Shown: positions 45,711-58,100 of the stretch, one piece after another
How positions within the stretch are numbered: the first letter of the stretch is position 1
Layout of the letters: the number at the start of each line of letters is the position of its first letter
From: Myrica gale
Taxonomy: Eukaryota > Streptophyta > Magnoliopsida > Fagales > Myricaceae
DNA: 64,000 nucleotides
NCBI GenBank assembly: GCA_963930655.1
Contig: OZ005601.1
Location: 24,490,921-24,554,920, forward strand
Direction: 5' to 3'
Translations under genes and position numbers: made by a program
Notes under the pieces: generated by a model
What the model saw: only the letters and a program-made list of their open reading frames with translations
What the model was told of the DNA's origin: nothing
The model's database searches: none

Positions 45711-47763
45711 ACTTGATTTTTTCTTGGGATTGGTTGGACACTCATTTGGATAACCACGGGTTATGTTTTGTAGGTCTTAAAAGCAACGCAAGATCAAACA
45801 AACGTTTCTCAAGGCCCGATGCCACTGTGTGTGCTTCCTGATCAGCCAGGTCGTGTAACTCGTACTTAGGTACACACATACATCCCTTTGAAGACAAGTG
45901 TCTCATTTTACTTGGTTTTTTATGAAATTATTTGCCAACATTGGTTGTAACGTGTGTGCATTAGGTTGTGGTGTCAGTTGATGTAACAATGGAGTTGTCC
46001 AACCTGGTACTTCAACACAATTTTGAAAAAGCTTTCAATGTAGCCCTCCAGAGTAATTATATGTCCATTGTATCCTGGTTCCTCTCAGCAGTAAAATATC
46101 TCATGCTAATTATTGTGCACAAATATTTTTGTTGATGGCGTACGCATTCATTTACCTTTAACAACAATTTAACCGTTTTTCCCCATTTTATCAAGGTTGA
46201 TCTACGGTGGGTATTGTCGGTAGTTCCTCTTCCTGTGAGTCAAGGGGTACTGCTGAACCTTGCTTGGATGACTGTCGCAGCCCATTCCATGATTCCTACC
46301 GACCCTGGAATTGCAATGCATGTCAAGCCCATCGTTTTCCAAGTTCATGCCCTACTCAACCATCATTGTACATCGCCTACAATTACTACTGGCGAGATGT
46401 CAAGTATCTGTATTTTGCTGCATGCCATCAATTCTATGCTCGTGGTGCTAGATTAACTGATGACAACATGTTCAATTAGTGACTTTGTACTTCTAACATG
46501 ACCATGTTACGTTCGTAGTTGTATTTTTGTTGCTATCATACCTCTTACTACTTTACTTTATTCAGCTTTATTAGTAATTCTCATTGTATTTCTAGTGTAA
46601 CCTTTAGCAGGACAACTTGTTGTTTATTGCTCATTGTATTTATGGCTGAGGCAGGTGTTAGTACCAAGTGATGTTATTTAGAGAGACCGAGGTTGCAGCA
46701 CAATGAACTGGTAAAAAGGAGCAGAGAGGATTAAGGCCGTTAAGCCATGTTATTATTGAGTAGTGTTCCTTTGGTTTGCTTTCTCTTGTATTAGAAAATT
46801 ATTAAGTACTTAATTAATTAGTGTCTATCTTGTTGAAATAAAATGTCGTTTAGGTGGTAGTGTTCATTTTGTAGTCGTTTATCCTTACATTGTTTTCAGT
46901 AAACATTTATAAATTAATTTTACGTTTTGCAATTTTCAGCATTAATGTTTATTTTGGGCAATGCGGATAGATCACATAGTTGCAGCCTTTGGTATAGGGT
47001 ATCAGCCTGTTGCAGAGGTACCTAATACTATTACCATATCACTTTGAGAAGAGTTTTTTTTTGCTGCTTACTTTATGAAGAGTTAATTTAATACGTCCAT
47101 AGCAAAAGGTTTACTCATATGGTGCTTAAAGCTTCCGTAAATCGTTACTTTCATGTATGGAAGTCTTATCAATAACACCAATTTGAACTTCTTGGAATTT
47201 TCCTTTCTTCCATCTTTATATAAAATAGCAAGAGCTTTTATAGTCAAACTTTAAGACTTAACTATTTAGCAACAACAACATGACTGCTTGAGAGCAATCA
47301 AATTGGCATTATCCCAGTAACTTCCACTATCAAAAAAACATGTATAACTAAGAACAAGATGGTTGAGGTTAAAGAGAAAGTTATAATCTGTAAACCTAGA
47401 GGTAACACATAGATACATAATAGCAGTATCTGATGGAAGCTAAACTACATAGATTCAGCTCCTCAGCCTAGTGGCAACATCTATTCAAATTTCTTCTATT
47501 TGTTAACCCTCTTAAAGAGTATGCTGATACATAATATGTAAACCTGGTTACATAATTGTCGTAAGCTATAAATCTCAATTCACAGAGTAAGGATAAAACA
47601 TAGACAACAACAAAGTAACAAGGCTATGAAGTATTAGTTTCATTGTCTAATAGCATATAAATATCTGAGTAAGGCCAAAACAAAATGAAAAATAAAATAA
47701 AAACCCTAGATTTCAAAGTAGTAGATCCTACCAAAGGGTGTTGGCCGTGATATATTAAATACA
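45711..47763. other. No gene recognised between the FRS and GRF pseudogenes
   Basis: Overlapping frames of 80-90 codons at 46207-46479 have no family resemblance that I can see. The rest is AT-rich with no clear repeat. Confidence 0.45.
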
Positions 47764-48258
47764 TTAGAGGTCACTGGAACTTGAAGATGAGGACGAGGGT
47801 TTGGTTTTTTCTGCCAAACTAAAGGCAGCTAATCCCAAGTCGGACACCAACTCAGGATCCTTCTTGAGAATCTGGTTTTCCGCCCTCAGCATATGGTTCT
47901 CTGCTCTGACCCTTTGTAGCTCATCATCCTTCATCTTCAAGTCGGACAGCAGCCGCTATATCTTGCAGTTCAATAGGGGACATATTCGGTCGGGTCCCGC
48001 TTCTCCGTCTCAAGATCTATCCACTGGAAAAATCACAAGGCGTTGTCCCCTACATAAGACAAATGCATAGATTGTGACATAATCAATTGGCGTTTAAGCA
48101 AAGCAGACTACATGTTCAATATAAGTGCAGATTCACCATATACTCACCGAATGTTGGGCGTCTAGCCCGCATGTAAAATATCGTCGACCGAGATTTTGCG
48201 CTGTCCACGAAGTTCTTTCTTGGATTGGGAGATTGCATCCACATCGTCGTGGTGCCAT
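47764..48258 (-). pseudogene. GRF-type zinc-finger protein with C-terminal coiled coil, broken
   Basis: The minus-strand ATG at 48258 starts MAPRRCGCNLPIQERTSWTA, then GRRYFTCG, the first half of a GRF zinc finger (CxC...TSWT..N.GRR.F.CG). Exon 1 ends at a GT near 48147. Exon 2 begins near 48049 with TPCDF, then one T is missing from a T run, and the next frame supplies FQWIDLETEKRDPTEY, the conserved C.FFQW.D end of the domain. A stop follows. A second frame change then restores a coiled-coil tail (LKMKDDELQRVRAENHMLRA) ending in a Ser-rich C-terminus at 47764. At least two indels and stops make it non-functional as read. Small GRF proteins of this kind are abundant in plant genomes; their function is unknown. 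Confidence 0.75.
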
Positions 48259-49735
48259 AGAGTGAACTCCAGCTTGCAAAATATTTTATGTACCTGCAAT
48301 ACACAAGGTTAAATCCCATCATTTCAGCTAGGTGTATCCAATACACAAGGTTAAACACTTCGATTTTACTCTGTTTTTGCAGCCCACAGAACCAATCTCA
48401 AGGCTTCTGGGACCTTCAAGGTCCCTTCAATAGGCTCTGCCATTAAGTCAAAACACAGCCTATATCAGTTCATACTTACTGCCCAAGAACATTAGTCCTA
48501 ATAGAAAGCATTCTCATTCCATCATCCTAATGCAATGTAGGTCTAGCTGGACCTCAAAAAAGTAGGAAATATTTGCATAAGATATTTTCATTGTATTTTT
48601 ATGGAAAAAAAACTATCTAAATAAAAAGAAACAATAATAAATCCATGATATAGAAAGATCTGACCTATAGGCCACGAACCATTAACTGTTATCCACAGCT
48701 ACATGAACAGACACACAACAGCAGAGAAAGACCCAACAAAAATCTCACCTCAACAATAGGACCAAACAACTTCTTGGAAACAGATAAATATGTCAATTAC
48801 AACATCAAAGACACTTAAGCCTCCAAATTAGTGATCAAAAGTAGGACCCGATACAAGTTTAAGGTCTTAGTCACCTCACTTTGTACACAAAATGAAATCC
48901 CTAAGGGCAGAAAGTTCTAAAGCTTACCAACTACTTTTACTGTGTCTCCTCCTTTGAATGATGTAAACAAAGTACTGGTGAATGTGTCTGCGTAGGCTAT
49001 CAACTCTTCAGCAAACTCTCTTTTAGCAGGCTCCTACAACATTTTCCAGCATTAATTTAGCCAACTTGAGAGAGAAAGAGAGAGACGTTTTAGCGAAGTT
49101 GCTAACAATTTCCAGCATTCAGGATCACAACATCAGCCAGATCAAAATATTCACAATGCAATCCAAACAGGAGTCATCAAAAAGCTACCAAAATCTTCCA
49201 CATAAGACAGGGCAACATCAGGATAAGCAACTCAATAATGTAATGTCAAACAAAACCCAATTCCAATTCCATTGCAATACAAGATCAAAAGATAGCAACA
49301 TTAATGTAGCAAAAAATGTCCAAAACTTTTCCTAAATTACATAAGAAACAAACCCATGGGGCTCGAGTCAACTCTACTAGCAAATACCCAACAAGGAATT
49401 AATCTCCCTTCCTTCTGAAAGAGCAACCCTTGGTAAGCCTAGCACGACAACCAGTCGGCTGGCACAACACTGTCTGGCAGTTCCCATACACCACCACAGT
49501 TTGCGAGTGACTAAACATCGTAGTTCTGCATTCATTTTCATTCCATTTGCGTTTTCAATTTTTGTTTTGTTTATAAAGTTAAACATACAGCCAGTTTTCC
49601 ATTTTGCATATAAATCAAATAAAAGAAAAATCACCAATTAGCAGAACAAAGAATCGAAGGCACAAATGAATTATCCAAATCTTAGCAACTTACAGGCCGA
49701 TCGGGATGAGGAGCTCACCGGATAGAGAAAGGGGG
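48259..49735. other. No gene recognised
   Basis: Possible 5' region of the GRF gene, then AT-rich sequence with short frames only. Confidence 0.4.
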
Positions 49736-49830
49736 TCGGGAACTTCGGTCTGAGAGAGGGGTTGTCTTGGGAGAGAGAGGTTGTCGTGGGAGAGAGAGGT
49801 TATCGTGGGAGAGAGGGGGTGTCGTGAGCC
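49736..49830. repeat. Minisatellite, about 24-bp GA/GT-rich unit, four copies
   Basis: Units like GGGAGAGAGAGGTTGTCGTG repeat with small changes (GAGAGGGGTTGTCTTG, GAGAGGTTATCGTG, GAGAGGGGGTGTCGTG). Confidence 0.85.
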
Positions 49831-49984
49831 ATTGCCTAGGGATTTCTCGGAGGAGAGAGACTAGGGCTTCCAATTTCTAAATCCCTATTTAGGGCATCAT
49901 CGGGTTCAAATGGGGGGGTCATCGTGACCGGCCGACTTGCTCTTTACACGAACCGGCTCTTTACATGAATGCGCGTTTTTGAAT

Positions 49985-50068
49985 CATTCCGGGATCCCAG
50001 TTTAAAATTTTGCCACGTCGGCATTTGGGACTGATTTTGGGACCGAATTTGGGAGGTGTATCATTTCT
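49985..50068. mobile_element. Possible terminal region of a Mutator-like element
   Basis: TCCGGGATCCCAGTTTAAAA through GGACCGAATTTGGGAGGTGT abuts the point where homology to the metallophosphoesterase exon 4 begins (50073). This is where the end of an element carrying the FRS/GRF block would be expected. I could not find the matching inverted end at the left, so this is a positional inference. Confidence 0.3.
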
Positions 50069-50072
50069 CGTA

Positions 50073-50145
50073 TAAATGTGGCCCACAACGAGTAGACGCG
50101 ATAGATGTCCTCCGATGGACCCTTTGCAAACTGAGAAAGCCAGAG
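50073..50145 (-). pseudogene. Fragment of metallophosphoesterase exon 4
   Basis: ATAAATGTGGCCCACAACGA and GTAGACGCGATAGATGTCCT match 59645-59690 in the intact gene with few changes. It is the last recognisable piece of the decayed duplicate. Exons 5-10 are absent between 41.0 and 50.07 kb. Confidence 0.88.
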
Positions 50146-50149
50146 AATT

Positions 50150-51389
50150 AATCAAAATCTAAGAAGAGTACTACCTATACTTAGACATGAGTGTGTTTGA
50201 GAAGTAAAATTTTAGTGTTGTTAAAATTTTAGGTATTGGGTTTAGTGAAAAAGTGAAGAAAGAGGTAATTTTTTATATTTTTGTAGTGAAAAGTAATGAT
50301 TTGATGGGGGAAATAGAGATTATATTGTAATATTTTATTGTGTTAAAATTTTAGAGTGTGTTAAATTTTATAACACAAACGGCGTAAAAAGAACTAAAAC
50401 ATTCAATATGAGATTTATGTGAAATATATATATGTAATATAAATACTACATGAAATGATACTGTTTGGACAACATTTTAGGAAAATCGTGTCAATGATTT
50501 ATAGATCAAAATCGGCGTGACAAGCCAGGAATTAACTATTGGAGAGGCCAATTACATGAAAAAAGATTTTTTTGGAGGCCAATTATCTAAGTTGTGCTAC
50601 TATATGATTGAATGATTAATTTCATCATAGAGGTAGAGACTATAAGCAAACAAGTGGTTGCTATGTAAGTTGTACATGTACTAAACTGGATCAAATAAAA
50701 GACACCATATGGAATCATTTTTAGTTGAAAAATGATTCTATCACAGGTCACTTGTTGTCCTCAGACTTAAGCTTGTATTTATTTATTTATTATGTACACA
50801 CGCTTTGATAATGTCAATAGTTGATAATGCCCACATTGGTGGTTGCTAGGACCCATTTTTTTTGTAATGTCTCAAACCTAGGCATTTAGCAAATACATCT
50901 ATACGTAAAACCAGTGAAAATCAGTGAAATTTTAGGGGTAATAATCAGTTAACACAAAATAAATAATATTTGATCAAGTAATTCAAATTTAAAACTTTAA
51001 AAAACAATTAAATAAAAAATACTTCATTCAAAACTCTTTAAAAACTAAAGAAACAAAGCAGAACACTCAGTCGAACTGAAATTCTAAGTCTCCTCTCAGC
51101 TATCCACCCACGCGTCTTCTAACACACTCTCGGTATGTTCCTAAATATCATCTGAAAATAGATAACAGATAAGGGGTGAGTTCGATAACTTAGAAAGCAA
51201 AATCATTATATTAGGGTGCGCTTCAGGAGTCACGTTTAAAAGTAAAAAGCAATAGAAATCGTAAATTTTAATCTAAATAACATATAGCTGCAATTGTAAA
51301 ACAACTTTGATCATTTTATAATAATACTATAAAAACTTCATTTGGCAATAACTATGTGTCACGTTTACATCTGTGACACGGTTGTGTAG
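50150..51389. other. AT-rich spacer, possible small MITE at the start
   Basis: 50190-50385 has GTGTGTTTGAGAAGTAAAAT at the left and TTATAACACAAACGGCG at the right, loosely inverse and similar in style to the MITE at 62420. No target duplication is seen. The rest has no recognised content. Confidence 0.35.
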
Positions 51390-51616
51390 TCTGAAGACTT
51401 CTTGCACTAACTGTACCAATTGCTATAATTTTGAACTCTGGGCCTTGCTCCTTCCTGTGGGCTTTTTCACGCTCATCCTTAATTTGAGGACATTATGTCC
51501 TCTCTTATGAGCTATAACTCCTAGGCTTGTTGCTGGCCCTTGGGACAATTTTTAGTCTAAGTTTTCAACTGTAATCTTTTTTGTTTTCAATAAAATAGTC
51601 TTGATTAAAAAAAAAA
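51390..51616 (+). mobile_element. Possible 3' end of a retroposed (LINE-like) sequence with poly(A)
   Basis: CAATAAAATAGTCTTGATT, then a run of ten A, ends exactly where the duplicated SERAC1 3' region starts (51617). Upstream phrases (CTTGTTGCTGGCCCTTGGGA, TTTTTAGTCTAAGTTTT) look like a non-LTR element 3' end. There are no coding remains. Confidence 0.4.
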
Positions 51617-51950
51617 CTGCAGAAGACACATTTTAACAGGTTCAAGCGCTATTCATCTTGAAAGTCTGGCAGCCTGTAAATCAGAATCCTCAGCTGTTGA
51701 GATGATGCCCCATGGACATGGACTTGTTTCCAATTTTTTTTCATTTGCTTGTACATCATATTCAGTATCACTGTCTTCTGTTTCTGCGGACAAAGGTGTG
51801 TTACTCTTATCGTTGCTGTGATTGTGAGCTTAACCTAAAAGAACAGGGCCGCAAAGCCCATTTGGTTTTTCGAGCTGACTCGTAGGGTCATAGGCTCAGT
51901 GACTAAGGCCCATATGATTCAACAGCCCATTATAAAGCCCCATAATGGAG
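51617..51950 (+). other. Copy 2 of the SERAC1-like 3' region
   Basis: It matches 38143-38600 (CTGCAGAAGACA.ATTTTAAC, GATGATGCCCCATGGACATG) but there is no SERAC1 coding sequence upstream. This marks the left boundary of the intact duplicated unit, directly after the poly(A) run. Confidence 0.88.
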
Positions 51951-52064
51951 TTCGTTGACATGGAGCCCAAGATGTCAGCGTGTAGAAGGGACCGCTAGGC
52001 AGTGGGCAGTGGGCAGTGGCACTACAAGAAATTCAGATTTCAGACTACTCCCTCCGCTGAAACG

Positions 52065-54382
52065 ATGCCGTTAACGGAGATAACAACCGCTCGACGGCCT
52101 CTTCTGCGTCAACTTCCAATTCCACTTAGGTCTCCACCGTCGTCGAACCCATCCAGATTTCCAACGAACATGATGGACCAGCTCAACAAGAAGAAGATAA
52201 GGAGTAGAAGTTCCCTGACGCTGCGTTCCTGTGATTCCTCCGCGTCGCCCGCGTCGCCATCTTCTTCACTGCCTCCGGCGATTCCAACAACTAGTGCTCC
52301 GCCGGTTATAAAGAGGAGGAAGAGGTACAGGAAGCTGTATCCTGGAGAGAGCGAAGGCATTACCGAAGAGATGAGGTTTGTCGCCATGAGACTCCGAAGA
52401 GTTCATAAGAGCAGCAGTGACGATGACCAAGATTCACTCAGTGAGGGAGATGAAGAAGGGGACGGTAATTTAGCATCAGGTGATGTGGATGATGATGGTG
52501 GTGTTGAAGTAACGTGGAAGCCCAGCATGGATGGGTTCCTGAAGTATTTAGTTGATAGCAAGTTCATCTTCGACGTTGTGGAGCGCATTGTTGACGAATC
52601 CAGTGACGTTTCCTGTGAGCTCTTTTTAACCTTGCCTGTGTGTGTTTTAGCCAATTATCTTTCGTTTGGTTTACTTCTTATCCAGGAGCGGTTCTGCCGT
52701 TTTGGGTTGTGAGTAGTTGTATTACGGACGGTATTTCCACATCTGGCTATATAGACATAATAAGGGATTTTGTGAAAGGTTGGGAACGACATATAATGGA
52801 ATTATTTTTATTTATTTATGCTCTGGATTTCCTTAATGGGTCTATAGGCAAATAAGCATCGCTGATTCTTAAATCCCGTAGAATCTAATGTCTGATTTTA
52901 TTGCAGACGCCTATTTCAGAAGAACGGGATTGGAACGATCTAAAGTTCTTGCAAAGGATCTAGAGTGGCTCAGCCAGCAGGGGTATGTGATTCCGGAACC
53001 TAGCAATCCGGGAATTTCTTATACCAAGTACTTGGAGGAACTGGCAGAGAAGAGGGCCCCGTTGTTCCTTTGCCATTTCTACAACATATACTTTTCGCAT
53101 ATAGCAGGAGGTCAAGTGATAGCAAGGCAGGTAGATGTGAAATTGATGCTATTTCCCATGCTTAAACGTTGGTTCATGCTGTTTAATCTTGCGAAGATGT
53201 ATCATTTTCTAATTAGCTTGTTAATATTTGGAGGTGTTCCTATAGAGAATATATCTGTGGACTGACTGCTGCAAGGCTTCCATATCTGACCTTGTGTCAT
53301 AACTATATGCAAGACTGGAACTTTGTTGGTGCTTTGTCTGTTTTCTTTGTGTTCCTTATTCGACAAAAACATATTTTGCTCTGTGAGTTGCTCGTGACTT
53401 TATCAGAATGTTACATTCAGGAAATTCCATTACAAATTTTTACTGTGATGAAAATGAAATCCTATTTGAAATGTGTTCCGTCTTTTAATTTGGGTTATTG
53501 AAGATTGGAATTTGTTAGAAGTTACATCCTTCTCTGGTTAAGGGAAAACAATTGTCGAAACTAAGTCAAATGAAACAACATGTATTGTAAAATACTACCT
53601 ATGGTGAGATAGAACAGAAGCTTCCTAATGAATGAGTCTGTTGAATCTTTACCTTGGACCTGTTTATTTTTTAACTAATGTGCTCCATATTTTTTTGTAA
53701 ATTCAGAACTTAGAATGCTTCCTAGAGACCGTTGAACAATCAATAGGAACAAAAGAGGATACATTTTGACATGGAAGCAGTTAGTAAGGATAGGAGAAAT
53801 AAATGAAATAATTAAAATAAAGTATGAAAACTCATTTATGCTTTGGATTTAGTTGATATAAGTTTAGAGTTCTAATGGAGTTGATATCTATAGAGACATG
53901 GGCCCAGAGATATATATTTACTTGTGTGTATGTGTGTGATTTTGTGCGTGGTATTTTCATATAATTTTAAGCCATTCCTGTGTTGACTCCTATTAAACTT
54001 TTTCCTATTTGAACCAATAGTGTAGAGATAAAGCTCTTGAAATGTCTACTTTCCCAAGAGTGTATCGAATTTTTTTTTCAGTTGATTTGGTGTATTTAGG
54101 TCTCTGATAAGCTCCTTGAAGGACGGGAGCTGGAGTTTTACAGATGGGAGTGGGATGTGCTGGAGTTGATGAAAGGCGTCCGCGTGAAGCTCAGTATGCT
54201 TGGAGAGGTTAATACATGTGCCTGTCATTAGCTTTAAAATGGGAGAATTCTTGATACTTATAGTTGATGTTTGAAATGCTTCGACGCAGCATTGGACTCG
54301 TGATGAGAAAAACAGATGCCTAAAAGAAACAACAAAGGCATTCCAGTTCTTGGGGCAGATTGTCCGCTTGATCATCTTATGA
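52065..54382 (+). CDS. HO2: HO2-type (probably non-catalytic) plastid heme oxygenase-like protein, 324 residues
   Basis: Exons 52065-52614, 52907-53130, 54100-54207 and 54290-54382 join in frame. The first 60-90 residues are Ser/Pro/Arg rich, like a chloroplast transit peptide. The heme oxygenase fold begins ITEEMRFVAMRLRR (M103). At the position where plant HO1 enzymes have the heme-ligand His (MKLH), this protein has Arg (about residue 111). A long acidic spacer follows (SSSDDDQDSLSEGDEEGDGN), another HO2 mark. Then come TGLERSKVLAKDLEWLSQQG, HFYNIYFSHIAGGQVIARQ and the C-terminal FQFLGQIVRLIIL. HO1 makes biliverdin for phytochrome chromophore; HO2 proteins are reported to lack that activity while still influencing tetrapyrrole or phytochrome-related processes. 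The first ATG is used; a frame extension upstream has no ATG. It converges with the metallophosphoesterase gene, with 735 bp between the two stops. Confidence 0.92.
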
Positions 54383-55116
54383 AGTCATCTCAGATTCTCA
54401 ATTTCGATTGTTTTTTTGGAAGGTAATGCTGCAATTCTTCCCTTTTCTTTTTTGGTTTATAATAAATTTGAAAGATATCCCAGATACCATTTTATCGACT
54501 TCCACCTTGCTCTATTATGTTCATCCCTTTCCAATTAGCTTGATATCCTTACTAAGTTATCCCCTTAAAAAACCAGTGGGCTTGGATGTTTGATTTGCAA
54601 GTTCATGGAGGCCTCGTCTGAAGGGCACATGGTATGCTCTGCATTTCTTGTAGTTGCTTGCGTTTAGTGTACCAGTGCCAAATAGGCTACAAAGAGAGAA
54701 CTGTTTTGGTATTCAGCCTTACTCTTGAATGTCAGTAGGTTCTCGGTTACACTAGAGACTCAAAATTTTTAGCAAGATTTTATCTAGCGGATGGAGGAAA
54801 TAATTGGTAGGTAATATGAGCCTATTCAATTTGCATTAGTAAGGATAGGAGAAATAAATGGTACTTGAGCCTATTCAATTTGTTACTTTTGTCCTTTTAA
54901 TTAGGTTGCCCATACAGAACTGTAATTAGGGAAGCTAATGAATGATGTATAGCACAATTGTTATGTATACGAGCCTAAAAATGACAAAGAATTGATGAGG
55001 TGTATGAATGCTGTACAAGGCGACTTGCTCCAAAATCCATTTTGTTGTTTTCTTTTAAAAAATTTGACGCTTTGGTCACAGCCGTTGTCAGCGAGTAACT
55101 GATCAACAGATTAGGC

Positions 55117-58100
55117 TTACTCTTCTGATTCGCTACTCTCTGTTTCGCTGCTACTAGGCTTTGTTTCGCTGCTACTAGGCTTATCGTTTCGTCGAATAAC
55201 GAATTGGTCAATAATCCTCACAGTGTCTAATGGGTCCTGATATGGAGCAGCTGCCCTCCATTTGCTGGGGAACTTTCTGTTGTGGCTCAGCTGCTTTGGG
55301 TCTAGTGATTCCCGCTGCCACTCAGGATCCATCTGCCATTCCTCTGGGACCTACATGCCAACAATTACGAAGACGAGAATCTAGTCTGGTTAGTAACTAT
55401 TCTCCACGTCACATTATATTTGACTTGAATTTCGAAGAAAGAAATCTCTTGTCAAGATTCATAGTGATGCATAATTGGTAGTATGGATTTTTCTGTAGTG
55501 TCATTCTTTGAAAAATACGGTATCTTTCCGACTTTTTTCATATAAAAGTGAAGGAAATTGACCTGGTTTACTATCTACTGTCACAAAAATTGCCATACAA
55601 AGTGAGCCAACGTGGGTTTCTTACCTTATCAACTGCAAGGGTAAAAACTTCGAGATCACCGTTGTTAGGTTTGATGTGAAATCGCGTGAAAGCCTTGTAA
55701 TCAGCTATCCTAAGAGAGGAGAAAGCTTCGTCGTAGTGCAAGTTAAACCAGTTAATGCAGATATACAAGTAGCTTCCAAACACGAACGAAACCGCAGGGG
55801 TAGACAGGACCCAGAAATAAAGGAAGACGGAAGCGTAATACATGATGGCACCCCCTCGAGAGATAGATTCCATCCCGTTCTTGCAAATATTGACCCGGGT
55901 GACAGCCATTAGCTGAGAGCATATACCAAGAGAACGTGTATCAGCGCAGAAGAACAAAAGAAAGAATCAATGTTTAGAATGAGAAGAGCTTTTGGTTACC
56001 TCTGGCACATCAAATGCAGCCATGAGATACTTGATACATGCAGGGTAAAGGCCAAATGTCCATCGTTCTATGCGAGCTCGAGCAAATGGAAGTGGAAAGT
56101 GTCTACTTTCTGCGGATTGGTACCACCGATATAAAGAGTGATAGCCTGATTGAGAGAAGGAAAAGTGTTATATAGTATTTAGCCTTTTTCTTTCTCAAAA
56201 CTACTCGAGCAAGAGACGAGCTCATCTCCGTTCGAAAATCTGACTATTGGTGTTCTGTATTGGTAGAGGTCCTGCCCCTAATCACTGAGCAAGTGACCCC
56301 GAGAGTACTGATGAGCTACTCGGACAATTGAAAAGTTCTTCTCTTTGAAGTATATGCCAGAAAAGAGCAACAAATTAAAGAGTGTTCGACTTGTAAGTAA
56401 AACGCACCTGAAGTGGCTAATAACTTATGGCGGACAAGCGTCTCAACACCCAGCTCCAACACCAACATAAGAAATAGAGCTGCTGTAAGATGCGCAGAAA
56501 CATGCAAAATTCCAATCGTGACCCTCGACTTCCACGACCCTTTGTAGGGCGCAAATGCAATTGCCACGATTGCCAGCAGCGCAGCACCTCCAAGAGACAC
56601 GTACGAGCGCTCCAGCATGTATATGAAAGCATTCCCCACCGTACCAAAACAACTCCACCAGAAGCCGGAAACTGAATCTACTTGAAAGATGTGATGAAGC
56701 TCACACTGGCCAAACGCAAAAGGTACGTACAAAAATCATATATATTGATAAGTCAGAGAAACATCCCAAGTTATATCAATCCTCTAAATATATCGAATAA
56801 GAAAATTAGTAGCTGAAATTAACCTGTGGGAGCATGGAAAAGACCAATACGAAGTATATAATGCCACCAATGAAATCAAATTGCCAGTTCTGCTTCCGAA
56901 AATTCCAAATATTTCTTACTGCAAGCTGCCAAAACGAATAAGATGTTATAAGCAAGAAGCCATAGGAAATGCATGAAAACAACGGATTCGGTGTCCAGAG
57001 AAAGATTGTGCACAGTTGATTGAAAGAAAAATTGTGCTGAGAAATTTAAAGTCGTGATTGTGATTTTAAAATGAACATTCAAGGGTTAGGATTTGGCCAC
57101 TAAACCTAATAGTCATTTATCTCACATGTCTTGTTAGAGTCTCACATTGATTAGAGATCATTTAATCTTGTGCTTCATATACCTGTTAGACCACCTCTTC
57201 TTATAGCCAATTGGTTTTGGGATGAAACTTGATATGTCTCATTGAGTGAGATGACCAAATCCTAACCCTTGAATGTTCATTTTAGAATCTTTCTTTGAAT
57301 CATTTGCACAATCTTTCTTTGGAACTTTGCCTCGAAACTTAGAGGAAAATGAAGACCAGAAAATGAAATCCTGAAAATACCTTTCTCGATCTCCTAAAAC
57401 TAGGATAAGCTTTCTCCAACTTATAGGAAACTCCATGAGACTTCTTGAAATCACTGAACACATGGGTGGGATGCACATATGCTCCACCACAACCGTTTAC
57501 AAGCAGATGTTGAGGATAAGCCAATGGCGGCTTCTTATCTGATTCATTAGGTTTAGCAGCGATGGCTGAGTGGTGCATATAGTGATGTATGTCCCCGGCA
57601 ATTCGAAGCTTGCATCTTTCTTTGAGGATATTATTTATCAGGTCGGAGACATTATTCTCAGACTCGTTATTCTCGTACCACTCCAGAAGCCAATCTGGTT
57701 GGTGCGTTATGATGATCACAGAGTCTTTCTTCCCAACCTTTATTACATACAAAGAAGTTCAAATGAATCAACCTGATACCTAGAGGCAGAAAGATAATGA
57801 ATACCAGAAAACTAGGAGGCAGTAGGCCGACTCTGATGCAGAAAATTAAAAAGAAATGCATGTGCGCAATATATTATTCTTCAGGCATGTCAACCCAAAG
57901 GAAAGGAGGAGTTAGAAAGATACCCTTTTTCTGGCTAGTTTCGAGAAGAATTCGAATTGGTACACATCGATATCACCTTGGAGGGCAAGATCAAGACCAA
58001 AAACCCACCATCCTTTGGGGAGTTTCAAAGCGAAATAACTCTTCCTCTGAGGCATAAACCACCCGCCCAACCAGCTCTTATGACATATATTCTTCAGAAA

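Noticed and set aside
46207-46479. Overlapping plus-strand frames of 80-90 codons, considered as a gene
   Set aside because: Two frames are open over the same stretch with no recognisable motif; composition gives no clear preference for either.
52002-52064. Upstream extension of the HO2 frame
   Set aside because: The codon at 52002 is GTG, not ATG; the first in-frame ATG is at 52065.
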